Shown here: piece after piece, positions 1 through 12,757 of the stretch
How positions within the stretch are numbered: position 1 is the stretch's first letter
How the letters are laid out: each line of letters opens with the position of its first letter
Source: Actinopolyspora erythraea
GTDB taxonomy: Bacteria; Actinomycetota; Actinomycetes; Mycobacteriales; Pseudonocardiaceae
Direction of reading: 5' to 3'
DNA: 64,000 nt
Assembly: GCF_002263515.1 (NCBI RefSeq)
Contig: NZ_CP022752.1
Span: forward strand, 2,294,001-2,358,000
The notes under the pieces: model-generated
The model's database searches: none
Told to the model about the DNA's origin: nothing
Seen by the model: the letters and a program-made list of their open reading frames with translations, nothing else
Made by a program: the position numbers and the translations under genes

Positions 1-513
1 GGACAACTGTCCCCGGTGGTTCGGAGCCGGGCGGGAGCGGGACGGGTCGGTCGGAAGACCTCTCCCACGGCTCGCGGCCGTCGCGGTCTCCTCGGTGTGG
101 AGGAGCGCGTCGTCACGGGGAAACCACGATCCGGAGTGGTCAACGTGGCGTGCGCGAGATGCCCCCGGGGAGAGGGGAGGACGGAGTCGTGTTCGGCTCG
201 CGGCGCACCGGTGACCGCCTGCCCGCCCTCGCGGGCGTCGCCGTGAAACGGGGGAGGGGGCGTCCGGCGTCGCGGGGCCTCGTCCGCGCGACTTCTCGAG
301 GGGGGCACCAGACCCGCTCGGCGAGTTCGTCACGGAGCCCCGCGACCTCGTCCCGACGCCGGTCCGTGTCCGGCGAGGCCGGGGAAACGGCGCCATCCGT
401 TCCAGGGAGGCGGCGGGCTGGTCGGCGGAACGGTTGCCCGGTGGAGCCCGGCACAGCGAGTCCGTTCCGTCGACCGAGGGAGGCAGTGTGAACGAAGTCG
501 GGGAGGGCCGGAT
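1..513. other. no supported gene at the left edge
   Basis: Open frames run through this stretch on both strands, but none shows a recognisable family, a convincing ribosome site or consistent codon use. The region may be intergenic, or the end of something outside the window. I see no repeat or RNA structure I would defend. Confidence 0.5.
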
Positions 514-1053
514 TCAGGGGAGGGCGGGCACGTACCGGTACCGGACTTCCTCCGCCCGAACGCCGCTGTCTCCGAGCGTGTCCGTCCGGGTGGTTCCGAG
601 GCACTCCCAACCGCTGTGTTCGTAGAACCGGCGGGCGTGGTCGTTCGCGGTCAGCACCCAGAGCGTGATGCCCGCGTAGCCCTCGTGGTGCAGGACGCGC
701 GGCGCCCGCTCGTGGAGTCGGGCTCCCCACCCGCGCCGCCAGTGCCGCGGGTGCAGGTACAGCGACTGCAGTTCCCCGGTGTCCCGTTCCGCGTCACGGT
801 CCCGGCTCGGGCCGGTCACCGCGAATCCGAGCACGTGCTCCCGCTCTTCCGCGACCAGGACCGTGACTCTGTCCGACAGCGTCCGCAACCGTTCCCGCCA
901 GGCTCGCCGCCGATCGGTCACGGACAGCCGGGCCAGGAACTCCGCGGGGAGCACTCCGGCGTAGGCGGCCCGCCAGGAGGCCACGTGGATCTCCCCGATG
1001 GCGTGAGCGTCGTGGTACCGCGCCGGGCGGATGTTCGTTGTGGCGGACCGCAC
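514..1053 (-). CDS. GNAT family N-acetyltransferase
   Basis: A 179-residue protein of the GCN5-related acetyltransferase fold, expected to transfer acetyl from acetyl-CoA to an unidentified small molecule or protein. It has the N-terminal IRPARYHDAHAIGEIHVASW segment typical of the family, the beta-4 stretch ELQSLYLHPRHWRRGWGARL that forms the acetyl-CoA pyrophosphate loop, and the late ANDHARRFYEHSGW motif of motif B. Length is normal for a single-domain GNAT. The start is a GTG with only a weak upstream purine run. It stands alone, pointing away from the gltBD operon. The substrate cannot be told from sequence. Confidence 0.85.
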   Translation of the reverse strand: MRSATTNIRPARYHDAHAIGEIHVASWRAAYAGVLPAEFLARLSVTDRRRAWRERLRTLSDRVTVLVAEEREHVLGFAVTGPSRDRDAERDTGELQSLYLHPRHWRRGWGARLHERAPRVLHHEGYAGITLWVLTANDHARRFYEHSGWECLGTTRTDTLGDSGVRAEEVRYRYVPALP

Positions 1054-1244
1054 CCTCGCGAGTGTTCCACGGTCGATCGGTGGTCTTCGGGGCCCGGGCG
1101 AGTTTGTCTCCGCTGCCGCGACTGGAAATTTCGCGGGAAATCGGCTGTGATCCGCGCGGAACGTCCTTTTCCCGCCGGTCGTGGTCGCGACGGCCGGTTC
1201 GTGCCGTCGAGGTGTTCGTTTCCGTCAGGTTGCCGTTCGAGACT

Positions 1245-1469
1245 TCAGCACCTTCGCCCGGTGCGACCGCGGTGGGTGTCGTGCTGCCAGAGGTGGGTGC
1301 AGCTCGGGCACTGCAGGTACAGCAGGGTGCCGGAGTTGGACAGCAGGTACTGCCAGTGGTCGCTGCAGGAGCGGCCGCGCAGGCACTCCGGGCAGTCGCG
1401 CCCGTGGTGGCAGCTGGGGCAGTCCAACCAGGCCCTGCGGCCGATGTCGGCGAACGGGTCAATCGGCAT
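1245..1469 (-). CDS. small cysteine-rich zinc-ribbon-like protein
   Basis: A 74-residue protein with CPSC, CPEC, CSDHW and CPSC motifs. The paired CxxC knuckles suggest a zinc ribbon. It starts with ATG inside the last codons of the upstream small gene (about 11 bases of overlap), so the two are probably translationally coupled. I do not recognise a characterised family. Similar short CxxC proteins next to a DUF6400-type gene are common in actinomycetes, from memory only. Likely a cytosolic zinc-binding protein of unknown role. Confidence 0.55.
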   Translation of the reverse strand: MPIDPFADIGRRAWLDCPSCHHGRDCPECLRGRSCSDHWQYLLSNSGTLLYLQCPSCTHLWQHDTHRGRTGRRC

Positions 1470-1707
1470 TCTCGCTCCCGATGCCCTCGGGAAGAACGCC
1501 GGCTCTGATCAACTGCTCGTAGACGTCGCGCTGCCACTCGTCGAGCCCGGAGTACAGCAGGGCGTGCGCCTCGCGTTCGCCCCGAAGCTGTTCCGAGGGG
1601 TCCCAGTCGTCCCCGAGGGTCCGGATCACCTCGGCGCGCCGCCGCATCTCCGCCGCGCCGAGATCCATACTGAATTCCAACTCGGTGGAATCGCCACCAG
1701 CGCTCAT
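1459..1707 (-). CDS. DUF6400-like small protein
   Basis: An 82-residue acidic protein starting MSAGGDSTELEF. It contains a helix rich in Glu and Arg (AAEMRRRAEVIRTLGDDWDP) and the phrase EREAHALLYSGLDEWQRDVY. This pattern resembles the actinobacterial DUF6400 family as I remember it; no function is known. The start at 1707 is chosen over the longer frame from 1791 because AGAAAG lies just upstream on the coding strand and homology-like sequence begins there. It overlaps the following zinc-ribbon-like gene, which supports a two-gene unit. Confidence 0.6.
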   Translation of the reverse strand: MSAGGDSTELEFSMDLGAAEMRRRAEVIRTLGDDWDPSEQLRGEREAHALLYSGLDEWQRDVYEQLIRAGVLPEGIGSENAD

Positions 1708-2008
1708 CTGATCACTTTCTCGTGCGGTCCGGCCGAACCCGCGCAGTCTGCTGCGGTGCGCGAGACACGCGCAATGAAATGAATCACTCATTTTCCGAGA
1801 GTGTTGTCACAGGTGTTTTCGCTGCGCATAGCTGCGTCGGTCGTTCCGCGGGCGGTGAGGTGGGGCCGTTTCCGCTCGTGCTCTTCGGTGCCCGAACGCT
1901 CCGTCGTGTTCTCTTCCGGCCACGGGAAAGCGCCCGGGCTGTCAGGCCCCTTCCGCCGCTGCTGTCCGTCGAGGAGGTCGTGTCACAATCTCCGTGGTTC
2001 TGTTGCTT

Positions 2009-2038
2009 TCGTGTTTTCAGTATTAACCGAAACAAAAT
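2009..2038 (+). promoter_or_regulatory. AT-rich promoter-like element, copy A
   Basis: The core TTTCAGTATTAACCGAAAC (2015-2033) matches the cores upstream of moxR (12575) and terC (31678) at about 15 of 19 positions. CAAAAT follows where a -10 box would lie. The copy is more diverged than the other two, and its -35-like part (TCGTGT) is poor. It is about 360 bases upstream of gltB. Confidence 0.35.
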
Positions 2039-2224
2039 CGGCCGAATGGACGTAGCCGGTTATCCTGGTGACAACACAGCATCGGGAAGGCGGACGATCC
2101 CCGTGGTGGCTCTCCCGAGGTCGACCCGGCGCGACGGTGACCCCGTCGTGCGGTGCTCGAAGTGCGTGCGCCACTACGTTTCGCGATCACGCTGTCCCAG
2201 AGTTCGGGAACAGGACGTGCGGGT

Positions 2225-2238
2225 GTAACACGTGTTAC
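2225..2238. promoter_or_regulatory. palindromic operator candidate upstream of gltB
   Basis: GTAACACGTGTTAC is a perfect 14-base palindrome, 157 bases before the gltB start. The GTAAC half resembles the a-site of actinobacterial GlnR boxes, which often control glutamate synthase genes, but the standard GTNAC-n6-GAAAC layout is not clearly present. The binding protein is therefore open. Confidence 0.4.
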
Positions 2239-2394
2239 TTACTCGTAGTCGAACAACCCGGAAATCTGTATAGTTCCGCAAACTGACCAAGAGTGCAACG
2301 GCGCATCCTTCTTGTCAGCTCCGGAGAGGTTTCTACGATCTCGCCCCCACTGTCCGCGTGGCTGAGATCGTTGCCTGACGACGGGAGGATCCGA

Positions 2395-6961
<4,567 letters not shown>

Positions 6962-6969
<8 letters not shown>

Positions 6970-8413
6970 CCCGAAGGGCTTTCTGACCACGCCGCGCGAG
7001 ACGCCGCGGCGCCGGCCGGTCGACATCCGGCTCAAGGACTGGCGCGAGGTCTACGAGGAGTTCTCCCACCAGAAACTGCAGCAGCAGGCCGGTCGCTGCA
7101 TGGACTGCGGTATTCCGTTCTGCCACCAGGGATGTCCACTGGGAAACCTCATCCCGGAGTGGAACGACCTGGTTTGGCGGGAGGACTGGCGCGGTGCCAT
7201 CGAGCGGCTGCACGCCACCAACAACTTCCCCGAGTTCACCGGGACGCTGTGTCCGGCCCCCTGCGAGGCCGCCTGCGTTTTGGGGATCAACTCGGACGCG
7301 GTGAGCATCAAGCAGGTCGAGATCGAGATCATCGACCGTGCCTGGGAAGAGGGCTGGGTGCGTCCGGAGACCCCCGCCGCCGCGACCGGCCGCACGGTGG
7401 CCGTGGTCGGTTCCGGCCCCGCCGGGCTCGCGGCCGCGCAACAGCTCACCCGTGCCGGGCACCGCGTCATCGTCTACGAGCGTGCCGACCGGATCGGTGG
7501 GTTGCTGCGTTACGGCATCCCCGAGTTCAAGATGGAGAAGTTCCGTCTCGACCGCAGGCTCGAACAGATGCGGGCCGAGGGGACCGAGTTCCGCACCGGT
7601 GTCAACGTCGGGGTGGACCTCACCGTGGAGCAGCTGCGCTCCGAGCACGACGCCGTGGTGCTGGCCGGTGGGTCCACGGTTTCCCGCGACCTGCCGATCA
7701 CCGGCAGGGAGCTCGGGGGCGTCCACCAGGCGATGGAGTACCTGCCGCCGGCCAACCGCGTGCAGCAGGGCGACCTGTCGCACTCGCCCATCAGCGCCGA
7801 AGGCAAGAACGTGGTCATCATCGGTGGTGGGGATACGGGCGCGGACTGCTTGGGAACCGCCCACCGGCAGGGTGCGGCGTCCGTCACCCAGCTGGAGATC
7901 ATGCCGACCCCGCCGAACGAGCGGCCGGACAACCAGCCCTGGCCCACCTATCCGATGCTCTACCGGGTCTCCTCGGCGCACGAGGAGGGCGGGAACCGCA
8001 TGTTCTCCGTCAACACGCAGGAGTTCCTCGGTGATGAGAACGGAAATCTGCGTGCGTTGCGGCTGGTCGAGGTCCGCAAGGAGAACGGTGGGTTCGTCCC
8101 GGTCGAGGGGACCGAGCGGGAGTTGCCGTGCGAGCTGGTGCTGTTGGCGATGGGCTTCGTGGGCCCGGAACGAGCCGGCATGATCGACGAACTCGGAGTG
8201 GAGCTCGACGCGCGCGGTAACGTCGCGCGGGACCGTTCCTTCATGACCAGTGTGGACGGTGTGTTCAGCGCTGGTGACATGGGACGTGGCCAGTCCCTGA
8301 TCGTCTGGGCCATCTCGGAGGGTCGTTCCGTCGCGGCCGGTGTCGACCAGTACCTGATGGGGCGTGACGCGCTTCCCGCTCCCATCGGGCCCAACGACCG
8401 TCCGCTGACCTGA
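6962..8413 (+). CDS. gltD: glutamate synthase (NADPH) small subunit
   Basis: The 483-residue beta subunit of GOGAT passes electrons from NADPH through FAD and two 4Fe-4S clusters to GltB. N-terminal cluster ligands are seen in [17 protein letters not shown] and [12 protein letters not shown]. The FAD dinucleotide fold is [12 protein letters not shown], and the NADPH fold is [13 protein letters not shown]. The start ATG overlaps the gltB end by 8 bases, ensuring balanced synthesis. A perfect long hairpin follows directly, closing the operon. Confidence 0.96.
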
Positions 8414-8431
8414 TGCTCCGGTGACGAGATG

Positions 8432-8476
8432 ACGTGGGTGGGGCGCCTCGCCGCTGGCGAGGCGCCCCACCCACGT
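8432..8476 (+). terminator. terminator after gltBD
   Basis: Perfect 21-base arms (8432-8452 and 8456-8476) enclose a 3-base loop GCT, starting 19 bases after the gltD stop. There is no T-run, which is usual for high-GC actinobacterial terminators. Confidence 0.8.
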
Positions 8477-8933
8477 TCGTCCGGTGCCGTGCTCGCGGCG
8501 ACCCGTCGGTTCCCGCGTCCTCACCCGTTCGCACCAACACCGCGAGAATTGATCATACTTTTTCTTTCCCATTTTACGCGTTCGGTTCCGAGTGTGTGAA
8601 AGACTTGCGAGATCTTCCGGGTACACAACGTGATCCGATCGATCTGATCGGCGGCGAACCCGGTGCTTCCCCCGGGTTTGACTGGAATCGCTGCTCACGA
8701 AGTTGTCCGCGGTAAAAGAAAAACGTACATCATAAGAGTCGCGAAATGCGGTGTCAATGCGGTGACCGACTTGCTTCCGGTGTTCGGTTTCCGCTCTGCA
8801 CGGATCGTGTTCCGGTTTCGTGTGCTCCGATTGCGAAGCGCTGCTGCAAACGCAGTATTGTCGCGGAATTCGCTTCCCAGGAAACTTCCCTGCCACCGAA
8901 GACAAACCGTTTTCGCGCATAGGGAGATCACAG
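8477..8933. other. AT-richer leader region before the protease gene
   Basis: About 450 bases with no supported gene and lower GC content (for example around 8550-8580 and 8720-8760). It probably holds the protease promoter. I cannot point to one clear -35/-10 pair. Confidence 0.4.
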
Positions 8934-10073
8934 ATGCAGCGGAAAATGCCCGGCCGAATCGCGGCGAGCGCGATTCTCGCAGCGGGGACGCTGACCGCCA
9001 TGACCGCACCGGCCACAGCGGACACCACGAGCGTTTCCCAGGAGCAGAGCCCGCAGTACGCGAGCACGATGATGCAGGCCATGCAGCGCGACCTCGGTCT
9101 GAGCCGCGCGCAGGCCGAACAGCGGCTCGACGCCGAAGCGGCGGCGCGTCAGGCCGCCGACGGGATGGCCGACAAGCTCGGCGGGAGTTTCGGCGGATTC
9201 CACTACGACGCCGAACTCGGAAAGCTGGTCGTGGGTGTCACCGACCGCGCCGAATTCGGCAGCGTGCGGGCCGAGGGTGCCGTTCCCCGCCTGGTCGACG
9301 ACAGCAGAGCACAACTGCGCGAGGCCAGCACCACGCTGAATCAGCACTCCCAGCGGGCCCCGGAATCGGTCACCGGTTGGTACGTCGACACCACGAGCAA
9401 TTCCGTGGTGCTGACCACGAGGAAGGGAACCGCGGGCAGCGCGGCGGAATTCGTCCGTTCCTCCGGCGTCGACAGTGACGCGGTACGCGTGGTCGAGTCC
9501 GCCGAGCGGCCCCGCACCTACGCCGACGTGATCGGCGGGCAGCGCTACGTCATCAACAACTCCACGGTCTGCTCGATCGGATTCGCCGTCTCCGGCGGGT
9601 TCGTCTCGGCGGGACACTGCGGCGACTACGGCGACAGCACCAGCAGCCCCAGCGGGACCTTCGCCGGCTCGTCGTTCCCCGGCAACGACTACTCCTACGT
9701 GCGGACCGGCTCCGACGACACGCTGCGTCCCTGGGTCGACCAGTACAACGGCTACACCAGGACCGTGAGCGGTTCCCAGGAGGCCGCTGTCGGCTCCTCG
9801 GTGTGCCGCTCCGGCCAGACCACGGGCTGGCACTGCGGCACCATCCAGGCCAAGAACCAGACGGTCAGCTACCCCAGCGGTACCGTCTACGGCATGACGC
9901 GCACCGATGTCTGCGCCGAGCCGGGTGACTCCGGCGGATCGTTCATCTCCGGCAATCAGGCCCAGGGCATGACCTCCGGCGGCTCGGGTGACTGCACCTT
10001 TGGAGGAACCACGTACTTCCAGCCCGTCAACGAGGCCCTCAACGCCTACGGCGTGAGCCTGGTGACCAGCTGA
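8934..10073 (+). CDS. secreted streptogrisin-type serine protease (S1E-like) with prodomain
   Basis: A 379-residue preproprotease. A signal peptide of about 30 residues ends near TAPATAD. It is followed by a long propeptide (about 31-195) with the repeated helix pattern of alpha-lytic/streptogrisin prodomains, then a chymotrypsin-fold domain. Catalytic residues read as His228 (SAGHCG), Asp252 (GNDYSYV) and Ser333 (PGDSGGS). Six cysteines (213, 229, 291, 301, 327, 354) fit three disulfides. The ATG at 8934 has AGGGAGA upstream. It acts outside the cell after prodomain removal, presumably as a digestive protease. It is followed by two hairpins and is a single-gene unit. Confidence 0.93.
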   Translation: MQRKMPGRIAASAILAAGTLTAMTAPATADTTSVSQEQSPQYASTMMQAMQRDLGLSRAQAEQRLDAEAAARQAADGMADKLGGSFGGFHYDAELGKLVVGVTDRAEFGSVRAEGAVPRLVDDSRAQLREASTTLNQHSQRAPESVTGWYVDTTSNSVVLTTRKGTAGSAAEFVRSSGVDSDAVRVVESAERPRTYADVIGGQRYVINNSTVCSIGFAVSGGFVSAGHCGDYGDSTSSPSGTFAGSSFPGNDYSYVRTGSDDTLRPWVDQYNGYTRTVSGSQEAAVGSSVCRSGQTTGWHCGTIQAKNQTVSYPSGTVYGMTRTDVCAEPGDSGGSFISGNQAQGMTSGGSGDCTFGGTTYFQPVNEALNAYGVSLVTS

Positions 10074-10090
10074 GCCATCGGTCGAACCGT

Positions 10091-10166
10091 GGGGGCGCGT
10101 GACGGCGCCCCCGGCCTCCATCACGGTTTTCGGGGTCGTCCGCTCGCGGGCGGCCCCGAAAACCGT
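10091..10166 (+). terminator. double hairpin after the protease gene
   Basis: The first hairpin is GGGGGCG / CGCCCCC (10091-10097 with 10106-10112). The second has perfect 13-base arms ACGGTTTTCGGGG / CCCCGAAAACCGT (10123-10135 with 10154-10166). Confidence 0.7.
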
Positions 10167-10314
10167 TCCGGGGCGGTGGGGGGGAGCGCTTCGGCACACG
10201 CCGGTGCTCCCGACCGGGCGTTCTCCCGACGTGGGACCAGGCAGGGCCCAGCGGGATGGTGCCGCTCGAAGGGCTGGGGCGTCGTCGGGCCCGGATGTGA
10301 TGAACAATCGAGCC

Positions 10315-10770
10315 ATGCGGATTTCGGCCAAGGTGGACTACGCGCTGCGCGCGCTGGTTGAGATAGCCCGTGCACAGGCCGGGCCGGTCAGCGCCGAGGA
10401 CGTCGCTGCCGCTCAGGACATTCCACGCAACTTTCTGCAGGCCGTGCTCAGCGACCTGCGGCGTGCCGGTTTCGTCGCCAGCAGACGCGGTCAGGCAGGG
10501 GGGTGGGTGCTGGCCCGCGATCCCGGCACGATCTCCATAGCGGATGTGATCAGAGCCACCGACGGTCCACTGGTCAGCATCCACGGCTCGAGGGCCGAGG
10601 ACGTGCGCTACGACCCCTCGGTGGCGGTGCTGCAGTGGGTCTGGATCGCCGTGCGCAGCAGCCTGCGTGAAGTGCTTGAGAATGTCACCATAGCCCAACT
10701 CGTCTCCGGCGAGCTTCCATCGGACGTTGTGGCGCGCACCAGCGAAACAGGGGTGTGGGAGTCGCGCTGA
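10315..10770 (+). CDS. Rrf2 family transcriptional regulator
   Basis: A 151-residue winged-helix regulator starting MRISAKVDYALRALVEIA, the canonical Rrf2 N-terminus. The recognition helix region is IPRNFLQAVLSDLRRAGFV, followed by the wing SRRGQAGGW. No cysteine is present at all, so it cannot hold the iron-sulfur cluster of IscR or NsrR; it would sense something else, or act like CymR. An alternative ATG lies at 10300. It is followed by a TauE/SafE permease gene in the same direction, so sulfur-compound control is a reasonable inference. Confidence 0.85.
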   Translation: MRISAKVDYALRALVEIARAQAGPVSAEDVAAAQDIPRNFLQAVLSDLRRAGFVASRRGQAGGWVLARDPGTISIADVIRATDGPLVSIHGSRAEDVRYDPSVAVLQWVWIAVRSSLREVLENVTIAQLVSGELPSDVVARTSETGVWESR

Positions 10771-10809
10771 ACGTACTCGCGGGTCACTGTCCCGGACACT
10801 GGGAGCGTG

Positions 10810-10860
10810 TTGACCGGCCCGTTGGAAAGTGTACCGTTTTTATCAACTTAGTTGGAAAAG
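10810..10860 (+). promoter_or_regulatory. promoter/operator candidate of the TauE-like gene
   Basis: TTGACC at 10810-10815 and TACCGT about 16 bases on could form a promoter. GTTGGAAAG occurs twice, at 10821 and 10851 (30 bases apart, near three helical turns), around TTTTATCAACTTA. This suggests a cooperative binding site, possibly for the neighbouring Rrf2 protein. Confidence 0.35.
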
Positions 10861-10906
10861 CCGCCCGTCGCTTCCGGTCGCGGGCGGAAACGGTCTGGAG
10901 GCATTG

Positions 10907-11830
10907 GTGCCCACTCTGTTGCTCGTGGCGGTAGCCGGATTCCTCGCTCAGTTGGTCGACGGCTCGCTGGGGATGGGATTCGGCGTGACGGCCACAACCG
11001 GCCTGCTGGCCGTGGGCACCGCGCCTGTGATGGCTTCGGCGTCGGTGCACTTGGCCAAGATCGGGACAGCGGTCGTCTCCGGCGCGGCGCACTGGCGGAT
11101 GCGCAACGTCGATTGGCGCATGGTCGGCTGGTTGGCGCTGCCAGGCGGAATCGGCGGTTTCCTCGGGGCCTCGGCGCTCTCCTCGATAGCGGCGGGAGCC
11201 GCCCGCGGCTGGATGGCACTGTTGCTGGTCGTGCTGGGAAGCTACGTGGTGCTGCGGTTCTCGGCGTGGTCGACACCGGTGCGTGGCAGTGGCCTCACGC
11301 CGGCGGGGCGACGCTGGTTGATTCCGCTCGGCGGCATCGGCGGTTTCGTCGACTCGGTGGGCGGCGGAGGTTGGGGGCCGGTCACCACCTCGACACTGCT
11401 CAGCACGGGCCGGATCCTGCCCCGGCGCACCGTCGGCACCGTCAACACCAGTGAGCTGATCGTCTCGCTGGGAGCCACGTGCGGGTTCCTGCTGCACACT
11501 GGTGGTTCGGCTTGGAAGTGGCCGGTGACCCTCGGCCTGCTCATGGGTGGGGTGGTGGCCGCGCCGCTCGCGGCGTGGCTCGTTCGCATCCTGCCGGTCC
11601 GCGTGCTGGGAGTGGGCGCCGGTGGGCTCATCGTGTTCAGCAATTCGCGGTTGCTGCTCGATTCGGTCGGTGTGCCCTCCCTGCCCGGGGTGTTGCTCAC
11701 CGCCCTGCTGGGGGCGGCTTGGCTGACCGGGTTGACCTGGGCGATTCGGGCGGAGATCCGGCAGCGCCGCTCGGCCAGGTCGGGAGCGTCCGAGGTCGGG
11801 GCCCCGGGCTACGCCTACGAGGTGAGGTGA
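10907..11830 (+). CDS. TauE/SafE family sulfite/organosulfur exporter-like permease
   Basis: A 307-residue integral membrane protein with about eight hydrophobic segments in two similar halves. Each half holds a family-type motif: QLVDGSLGMGFG near the N-terminus and GGFVDSVGGGGWGPV in the middle. The family moves sulfite, sulfoacetate or related anions across the membrane. GTG at 10907 is chosen because CTGGAG lies 6 bases upstream and the first membrane segment starts there. It follows the Rrf2 gene with a 136-base gap that carries a possible operator. Confidence 0.85.
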   Translation: MPTLLLVAVAGFLAQLVDGSLGMGFGVTATTGLLAVGTAPVMASASVHLAKIGTAVVSGAAHWRMRNVDWRMVGWLALPGGIGGFLGASALSSIAAGAARGWMALLLVVLGSYVVLRFSAWSTPVRGSGLTPAGRRWLIPLGGIGGFVDSVGGGGWGPVTTSTLLSTGRILPRRTVGTVNTSELIVSLGATCGFLLHTGGSAWKWPVTLGLLMGGVVAAPLAAWLVRILPVRVLGVGAGGLIVFSNSRLLLDSVGVPSLPGVLLTALLGAAWLTGLTWAIRAEIRQRRSARSGASEVGAPGYAYEVR

Positions 11831-11841
11831 CTTCCGGCGTG

Positions 11842-11900
11842 CACTTCCCGACGATCGGCGAGTGGAGTGACCCCGTGCGCGGGGAGTGACACGGGAAGTG
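11842..11900 (+). terminator. nested hairpin after the TauE-like gene
   Basis: CACTTCCCG (11842-11850) pairs with CGGGAAGTG (11892-11900). Inside, CCCC GTGCGC GGGG (11871-11884) forms a second stem. The position between two genes fits a terminator. Confidence 0.45.
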
Positions 11901-11927
11901 GCGAGCCAGGGCACGTAGGCTGCCCGT

Positions 11928-12509
11928 ATGGCCTCGACGAGTGGATTCGCCGGGATCGTGCTGGCGGGTGGCGCGGGCAGCAGGCTGGGGGGCCGGGACA
12001 AGCCGGCTATCCGGCTTTCCGGTCGTTCCCTGCTGGATCGCACCCTGGAGGCGGCCTCGGAGGCCGAATCGCTCGTGGTGGTCGGGCCGCGACGACCGAC
12101 CACTCGTCCGGTCCGCTGGACCCGGGAACAACCGGAGGGGAGCGGTCCCGTGGCCGCCCTGGCCGCCGGCCTGGACGTCCTGTCACCCGCTGCCTCGTGG
12201 GTCGCCGTGCTGGCCGCGGATCATCCCTGGCTGGGCCGCGACACGCTGCGTCGGCTGCTGGAAGCCTGCCGGGCGGCTCCGGACAGTGGGGGAGCGGTGC
12301 TGGTCGATACGGGTGACAGGCCGCAGTGGCTGGTCGGGGTGTGGCGGGTGGAGCCGTTGCGCGGGGCCGTGCCCGCCCGGCCACAAAACGTCGCGTTGGG
12401 TGGTGTGCTGGATCGACTCCGTCCGCTGCGGGTGCCCGCCGCCCCCGGAGAGGCGACCGACGTGGACACCCCGGAGGACCTGCGCCGGGCGCTGCGTGAG
12501 ATGCGCTGA
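11928..12509 (+). CDS. mobA: molybdenum cofactor guanylyltransferase
   Basis: A 193-residue nucleotidyltransferase expected to transfer GMP from GTP to molybdopterin, producing the guanine dinucleotide cofactor used by many actinobacterial oxidoreductases. The N-terminal nucleotide-binding loop VLAGGAGSRLGGRDKPAI is diagnostic. A second motif, LAADHPWLG, holds the metal-binding aspartate region, and DVDTPEDLRRAL is the usual C-terminal phrase. Length is normal. It stands alone, without other molybdenum genes nearby. A CofC-like or other NTP-transferase role is less likely, given the GGRDKP motif. Confidence 0.88.
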   Translation: MASTSGFAGIVLAGGAGSRLGGRDKPAIRLSGRSLLDRTLEAASEAESLVVVGPRRPTTRPVRWTREQPEGSGPVAALAAGLDVLSPAASWVAVLAADHPWLGRDTLRRLLEACRAAPDSGGAVLVDTGDRPQWLVGVWRVEPLRGAVPARPQNVALGGVLDRLRPLRVPAAPGEATDVDTPEDLRRALREMR

Positions 12510-12568
12510 GCTCTCCGGCGGGAGGGGACGGGCGTACCCACCACGCCCGTTCGTCGTGTTGATTGTAT

Positions 12569-12598
12569 CTGTCATTTCAGTTTTGAACGAAATTAAAC
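12569..12598 (+). promoter_or_regulatory. AT-rich promoter-like element, copy B (upstream of moxR)
   Basis: CTGTCA (12569) and TTAAAC (12593) are spaced 18 bases as a -35/-10 pair. The spacer carries TTTCAGTTTTGAACGAAA. The 12-base string TGTCATTTCAGT is identical upstream of terC. TTCA GTTT TGAA forms a small inverted repeat. The island is far richer in A/T than its surroundings. Confidence 0.5.
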
Positions 12599-12757
12599 TT
12601 CACAACACACATACGCCCGACGAGGTGAAATAGGCGAAACAAAGCGCCCCGACGCGTGATCAGTACGGTCACGTGCCAATATCGGCAACAACAGCGATCA
12701 CCCTGTGGTGGTATCCGCGCCTCACGGGGTGCCGAGCACTCAGTTGGAGGTTTCCCA

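Larger units (their letters stand above)
1792..2394. other. gene-free region upstream of gltB
   Basis: About 600 bases without a supportable gene. It holds an AT-rich island around 2005-2040, resembling elements upstream of moxR and terC, and a perfect 14-base palindrome at 2225-2238. Both are candidate control elements for gltBD. Confidence 0.6.

Noticed and set aside
140..730. Minus-strand frame of 196 codons at the left edge
   Set aside because: Arg/Pro-rich, no motif, and overlaps the GNAT gene in another frame.
2225..2238. Calling the GTAACACGTGTTAC palindrome a definite GlnR box
   Set aside because: Only one half resembles the GlnR a-site and the spaced b-site is not clear; kept as an unassigned operator.
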